From Staphylococcus hyicus (GTDB lineage Bacteria > Bacillota > Bacilli > Staphylococcales > Staphylococcaceae), in the NCBI RefSeq assembly GCF_000816085.1, contig NZ_CP008747.1, positions 1,364,001-1,428,000 of the forward strand: a stretch of DNA of 64,000 nt, read 5' to 3'. The position numbers and the translations under genes are program-made. The notes under the pieces are model-generated. The model did not search any database and was not told where the DNA came from. It saw only the letters and a program-made list of their open reading frames with translations. Below are positions 60,356-64,000 of the stretch, piece after piece. How positions within the stretch are numbered: position 1 is the first letter of the stretch; every line of letters starts with the position of its first letter.

Positions 60356-60457
60356 TTACATACTTAAAATTGGTGCTACACCAGTTAAAATTAATGAAAT
60401 GACAATCGCAACAAGCATCACAATCAGTAATACTTTTCTTACTTTTTCATTTAACAC
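60356..60457 (-). CDS. Prli42-like membrane mini-protein (stressosome anchor family)
   Basis: 33 codons from GTG 60457. On the minus strand GGAGGC lies 7 bases upstream. The protein is MLNEKVRKVLLIVMLVAIVI followed by SLILTGVAPILSM: a short basic N-terminus (K-V-R-K) and one membrane helix. That pattern fits Prli42, the mini-protein that anchors the Listeria stressosome. Staphylococci lack the full Listeria/Bacillus RsbR stressosome, so the partner here is unknown. The call rests on pattern and ribosome-binding site, not on alignment. Confidence 0.7.
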   Translation of the reverse strand: MLNEKVRKVLLIVMLVAIVISLILTGVAPILSM

Positions 60458-60627
60458 AACTTTTGCCTCCATACTGATACGTAGTTTAATATTCGTAAAG
60501 AAAATTATACCACTGTCAAAACACACATCTCAACACTATTTTTATTACAAAATATCGTCAAACAATCAATTTGCATTGTACTTTAAATACTATAAAATGA
60601 AGATAACGTTTATAGGGAGGGTGCTTT

Positions 60628-61740
60628 ATGATAAATCAACAACGCTTAATACAAACATTTTTACAACTCGTTCAAATTGATTCAGAAACTGGTCGTGAAA
60701 ATGAAATACAACCAATATTAAAAGAGAAATTTAAAGCGTTAGGACTTGATGTTAAAGAAGATAATGCCAAAGCTTTGACTCATTTTGGTGCTAATAATTT
60801 AATATGTACGTTAAAAGCAACAGATGAAAACCGCGATAAAATTTATTTCACATCTCATATGGATACCGTAGAACCAGGAAAGAATGTGAAACCAATAATC
60901 AAAGAAGATGGATATATATATTCTGACGGTACGACAGTACTCGGGGCAGATGATAAAGCAGGTTTAGCTGTTATTTTAGAAGTGCTTGAAGTGATTCAAA
61001 CTAATGAAATCCCTCATGGACAACTCCAATTTGTAATCACAGTTGGCGAAGAATCTGGTTTAGTCGGTGCCAAAGTATTGGATGCCTCACTTCTAGATGC
61101 AGATTACGGTTATGCATTAGATGCTTCTGTGCCTGTTGGAGACATTACTATAGGTGCGCCATATCAAATGAAGATGCATGCAACGATTCATGGTAAAAAA
61201 GCACATGCCAGTACACCAAAAGAAGGAATTAGTGCGATTAATATTGCAGCAAAAGCTATCAGTCAAATGAAACTTGGACAAGTTGACAATGAAACGACTG
61301 CCAATATCGGTTCATTCAATGGTGGGGGACCAACAAATGTGGTCACCGATCTCGTACATATTTGGGCTGAAGCACGCTCACATTCAAAAGCAAAAATAGA
61401 TGCCCAAACAGAGCACATGAAAGCAACCTTTATTGAAGCTGCGGAAAATTATGACGCAAGTGCTGAAGTGGAATCTGAGTTGTCTTACCCTGGTTTTAAA
61501 ATAGATGAAGATGAAAAAGTCTATCAAGTCGCAAAAAAAGCATCATTAACATTAGGTTTTAATGCAAATTCCTCCATTGGTGGCGGAGGATCTGATGGGA
61601 ATATTATAAATGGCTTTGGAATTCCAACAGTGATATTAGGTGTAGGCTACGAGTATATTCATACGACGAAAGAACGTATTTCGAAACAATCATTAGTTGA
61701 CCTAGCGCGATATGTTTTGAAAATCATTGAAAACGCTTAA
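60628..61740 (+). CDS. M20 family peptidase (PepT-like)
   Basis: 370 residues from ATG 60628, after ATAGGGAGGGTG. The metal-binding motifs of the M20 family are present: TSHMDTVEPG (about 73-82), GADDKAGLAV (about 110-119) with the bridging Asp, GEESGLVGAK with the catalytic Glu-Glu, and YALDAS. A dimerisation domain carries KKAHASTPKEGISAINIA. It resembles tripeptidase T-like enzymes (PepT2) that cleave short peptides. The exact substrate is not deducible. It is followed closely by gnd, which has its own upstream -10. Confidence 0.9.
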   Translation: MINQQRLIQTFLQLVQIDSETGRENEIQPILKEKFKALGLDVKEDNAKALTHFGANNLICTLKATDENRDKIYFTSHMDTVEPGKNVKPIIKEDGYIYSDGTTVLGADDKAGLAVILEVLEVIQTNEIPHGQLQFVITVGEESGLVGAKVLDASLLDADYGYALDASVPVGDITIGAPYQMKMHATIHGKKAHASTPKEGISAINIAAKAISQMKLGQVDNETTANIGSFNGGGPTNVVTDLVHIWAEARSHSKAKIDAQTEHMKATFIEAAENYDASAEVESELSYPGFKIDEDEKVYQVAKKASLTLGFNANSSIGGGGSDGNIINGFGIPTVILGVGYEYIHTTKERISKQSLVDLARYVLKIIENA

Positions 61741-61817
61741 ATAAAAGTCGTTAAGTGTTTATCGTTTCATAATATGGTACAATGAGGGCGTAATTTATAT
61801 TGAGAGAGGTAATAATA

Positions 61818-63221
61818 ATGACACAACAAATAGGTGTAGTAGGATTAGCGGTAATGGGTAAAAACCTGGCTTGGAATATTGAATCAAGAGGCTATACAGT
61901 ATCTGTATATAACCGCTCATCTGAAAAAACAGACATCATGGTTGCAGAATCAGAAGGTAAAAACATTGTTCCAACCTATTCATTAGAAGAATTTGTAAAT
62001 TCTTTAGAAAAACCACGTAAAATCTTACTTATGGTTAAAGCAGGTGTTGCAACTGATAAAACCATTGAAAGCCTTTTACCGTTATTAGATAACGACGATA
62101 TTTTAATTGACGGTGGAAATACGAATTATTTAGATACAATGCGTCGTAATCAAGCGCTTGCACAAAGTGGCATTAACTTTATCGGTACGGGTGTATCCGG
62201 TGGAGAAGTTGGCGCATTAACAGGTCCTTCAATGATGCCAGGCGGTCAACGCGATGCTTATGATAAAGTGGCAGATATTTTTGAAGCAATTGCTGCAAAA
62301 GCACAAGACGGTACACCTTGTGTCACATACATTGGACCAAATGGTGCCGGCCATTATGTTAAAATGGTTCACAATGGTATTGAATATGCGGACATGCAGT
62401 TAATCGCTGAAAGTTATTTTATGATGAAATCACTTTTAGGCATGTCACATGAAGAAATCTCTGAAACATTCAAATCGTGGAATACTGGTGAATTAGAAAG
62501 CTATTTAATTGAAATCACTGGTGACATTTTCACTAAATTAGATGAATCTGGTGAACCTTTAGTTGAAAAAATTATGGATAAAGCTGGCCAAAAAGGAACA
62601 GGTAAATGGACGTCAATTAATGCATTAGAACTTGGCGCGCCGTTAACAATTATAACAGAGTCAGTATTCGCTCGTTTTATTTCATCTTTAAAAACACAAC
62701 GCGTGCACGCATCTGAATCATTATCTGGTCCAAAAGCATCATTTAATGGTGATAAAGATGTCTTCTTAGAACAAATTCGACGCGCACTTTATATGAGTAA
62801 AATTTGTTGCTATGCACAAGGTTTTGATCAAATGAAAGCCGCAAGTGAAGAAAATGAATGGCACTTACAATTAGGTGAATTAGCAATGATTTGGAGAGAA
62901 GGCTGTATCATTAGAGCACAATTCCTTCAAAAAATTAAAGATGCTTATGACAAAGATAGCAACTTACAAAATTTATTATTAGATGACTATTTCAAATCAA
63001 TCGTCAATGAATATCAAGATGCATTACGCGTAGTTGTAGCAACTGGGGTTCAAAATGGCATTGCAATCCCTGGGTTTGCATCGAGTATCAATTACTTTGA
63101 TAGTTATCGAACAGCTGATTTACCCGCTAACCTTATTCAAGCACAACGTGATTATTTCGGTGCACACACATATGAACGCAAAGATAAAGCGGGCGTTTTC
63201 CATACTCAATGGACAGAATAA
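61818..63221 (+). CDS. gndA: 6-phosphogluconate dehydrogenase (decarboxylating)
   Basis: 467 residues from ATG 61818 ([14 protein letters not shown]), with GAGAGGT upstream; a TTG at 61800 precedes that site. NADP binding is by [18 protein letters not shown] and the NRSSEKT loop. The catalytic segments are [21 protein letters not shown] and [19 protein letters not shown], with the Lys and His-Asn pair. It makes ribulose 5-phosphate and NADPH in the pentose phosphate path. A TACAAT -10 lies at 61778-61783. A strong convergent terminator follows. Confidence 0.97.
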   Translation: MTQQIGVVGLAVMGKNLAWNIESRGYTVSVYNRSSEKTDIMVAESEGKNIVPTYSLEEFVNSLEKPRKILLMVKAGVATDKTIESLLPLLDNDDILIDGGNTNYLDTMRRNQALAQSGINFIGTGVSGGEVGALTGPSMMPGGQRDAYDKVADIFEAIAAKAQDGTPCVTYIGPNGAGHYVKMVHNGIEYADMQLIAESYFMMKSLLGMSHEEISETFKSWNTGELESYLIEITGDIFTKLDESGEPLVEKIMDKAGQKGTGKWTSINALELGAPLTIITESVFARFISSLKTQRVHASESLSGPKASFNGDKDVFLEQIRRALYMSKICCYAQGFDQMKAASEENEWHLQLGELAMIWREGCIIRAQFLQKIKDAYDKDSNLQNLLLDDYFKSIVNEYQDALRVVVATGVQNGIAIPGFASSINYFDSYRTADLPANLIQAQRDYFGAHTYERKDKAGVFHTQWTE

Positions 63222-63227
63222 TAACCA

Positions 63228-63265
63228 AAAAACACAAGGTCAACGTATTATGACCTTGTGTTTTT
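63228..63265. terminator. Bidirectional terminator between gnd and the AraC-type gene
   Basis: AAAAACACAAGGTCA pairs perfectly with TGACCTTGTGTTTTT (15 bp), loop of 8 bases. T tracts on both strands; it touches the stop of the minus-strand gene. Confidence 0.93.
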
Positions 63266-64000
63266 ATATGTCATCATTTAAGAGTGGTATACCTAATTGT
63301 ATTTTAGTATGTTCATGATCGAATGAAAAGTCGAACGGATACACTTCTAAATACAACGTGTCTTTCTCATATGGTATTGAAAATTGTAATGTCGTTTCAA
63401 TATAGTGCCACGCCTCAGTCACTGCATAATCCATTTCGCCTTGTAAATTAAACATTGCATATTGGCGACGCTCTAAATAACGGTATTCTAAATGCGATGG
63501 CATACGCTCACTCGGGACACCCACAAATAATTCAAGACCGTGTTCAAGCGGACATCTCACGACGAACAAATCATGTGGACTGCAATCATTATAGTGAATT
63601 AAATCATCTATACGGCCATCAGCTTTTAAATCTTCGAGAAAATCTGGTACTAAAAATGGCTCCTCTAAATCTTGGCTTGGGATAAAACGTGAATAGCCTA
63701 CCATCCCAAAATCACCGATATGTTCATTTCTATACGGTGGTGTAGGCTTAGTTGTGGTTGTTAGCTTTAAATAGAGTTGTGGTTGCATATTTAGTTGATC
63801 AGATTTCGTTTTAACTTGAAGCGGTGAAACACCATGATAATCACTAAAATCATGTGCAAAAGCATTCACATCAGTGTAATGATACTTTTTAGCGATATCA
63901 ATTAAACGTGCATTGCTCTGTTTTAATTCTTTTGCAGCTAATGATAAACGTCTCGCTTTATAATAATCTTCCGGTGTTTGTCCGGTAATCATTAAAAAAG
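63264..64000 (-). CDS. AraC-family regulator with GyrI-like effector domain, N-terminal part missing at window edge
   Basis: About 245 codons are visible; the frame continues past the window end, so the Met at 63992 is probably internal. The visible part begins in the middle of the AraC DNA-binding domain: TGQTPEDYYKARRLSLAAKE is the end of the first HTH, and IDIAKKYHYTDVNAFAHDF, then YHGVSPLQVK, is the second HTH. From about codon 85 a GyrI/SOUL-type effector-binding domain follows, ending YLEVYPFDFSFDHEHTKIQL. This order (HTH first, effector second) is the Rob/TipA-like style. Ligand and targets are unknown. Confidence 0.85.
   Translation of the reverse strand, partial: FLMITGQTPEDYYKARRLSLAAKELKQSNARLIDIAKKYHYTDVNAFAHDFSDYHGVSPLQVKTKSDQLNMQPQLYLKLTTTTKPTPPYRNEHIGDFGMVGYSRFIPSQDLEEPFLVPDFLEDLKADGRIDDLIHYNDCSPHDLFVVRCPLEHGLELFVGVPSERMPSHLEYRYLERRQYAMFNLQGEMDYAVTEAWHYIETTLQFSIPYEKDTLYLEVYPFDFSFDHEHTKIQLGIPLLNDDI

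Noticed and set aside
60399..60680. A 93-codon plus-strand frame upstream of the PepT-like gene.
   Set aside because: It crosses the prli42-like gene antisense and overlaps the peptidase start; the translation is low-complexity and lacks a ribosome-binding site.

Overview
This is a core-chromosome window from a low-GC Gram-positive bacterium, almost certainly a Staphylococcus. Gene content and order (era-recO-glyS-ccpN-yqfL-dnaG-sigA; zurAM-zur; sodA-pbp3; pst; comG; gcvT-gcvPA-gcvPB; efp-accBC-nusB-xseAB-ispA; argR-recN-lpd-bkd; gnd) follow the staphylococcal backbone, and many proteins can be read along remembered S. aureus homologues. It is not S. aureus itself. Three genes of the non-mevalonate (MEP) isoprenoid route (ispH, ispG, dxs) are present, whereas S. 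aureus uses mevalonate. MEP use is reported for S. pseudintermedius and S. schleiferi, so the source is probably in or near the intermedius/hyicus side of the genus. The species call is inference.

Layout: 1-2.4 kb holds dgkA (partial), cdd, era and recO. At 2.6-4.3 kb lies glyS on the minus strand with its T-box leader. At 4.4-8.9 kb come a CcpN-type regulator, its partner kinase/phosphorylase, primase and the main sigma factor. At 9.0-14.3 kb come trmK, a Nif3-like gene, ispH (minus), cshB and nfo. At 14.5-16.6 kb is the zinc-uptake operon zurA-zurM-zur, followed by ispG (minus). At 18.1-25.6 kb come sodA, pbp3 and pstS-CAB-phoU. At 25.6-30.0 kb come rpmG and folate, rhomboid and glucokinase housekeeping genes. 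At 30.1-34.2 kb is a complete comGA-GG competence pseudopilus operon running into aroK. At 34.2-38.3 kb is a glycine riboswitch and the glycine cleavage genes. At 38.4-41.9 kb come a rhodanese-like protein, lipM, two small envelope genes and a Xaa-Pro peptidase. At 41.9-49.7 kb come efp, accBC, an Asp23-family gene, nusB, xseAB, ispA and dxs. At 49.9-58.8 kb come argR, recN and ptb-buk-lpd-bkd. At 58.9-64 kb come a bacilliredoxin, an aromatic acid exporter family protein, a 33-codon Prli42-like gene, a PepT-like peptidase, gnd and a partial AraC-type regulator.

Functional links: ispH, ispG and dxs feed IPP/DMAPP to ispA. The bkd complex (with lpd) supplies branched acyl-CoA primers and accBC supplies malonyl-CoA, so precursors for branched fatty acids are made here. 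lipM starts lipoylation, which the bkd E2 and the glycine cleavage system need. Glycine is sensed twice, by tRNA-Gly at glyS and by free glycine at gcvT.

I saw no phage, transposon, CRISPR array, toxin-antitoxin pair, defence island, tRNA or rRNA. No wholly new system is evident. The most unusual signals are translational: a hairpin placed between a perfect Shine-Dalgarno and a non-AUG start for the CcpN-like gene, an apparent ATC start for comGE, and a 15-bp hairpin that buries the comGA ribosome-binding site.
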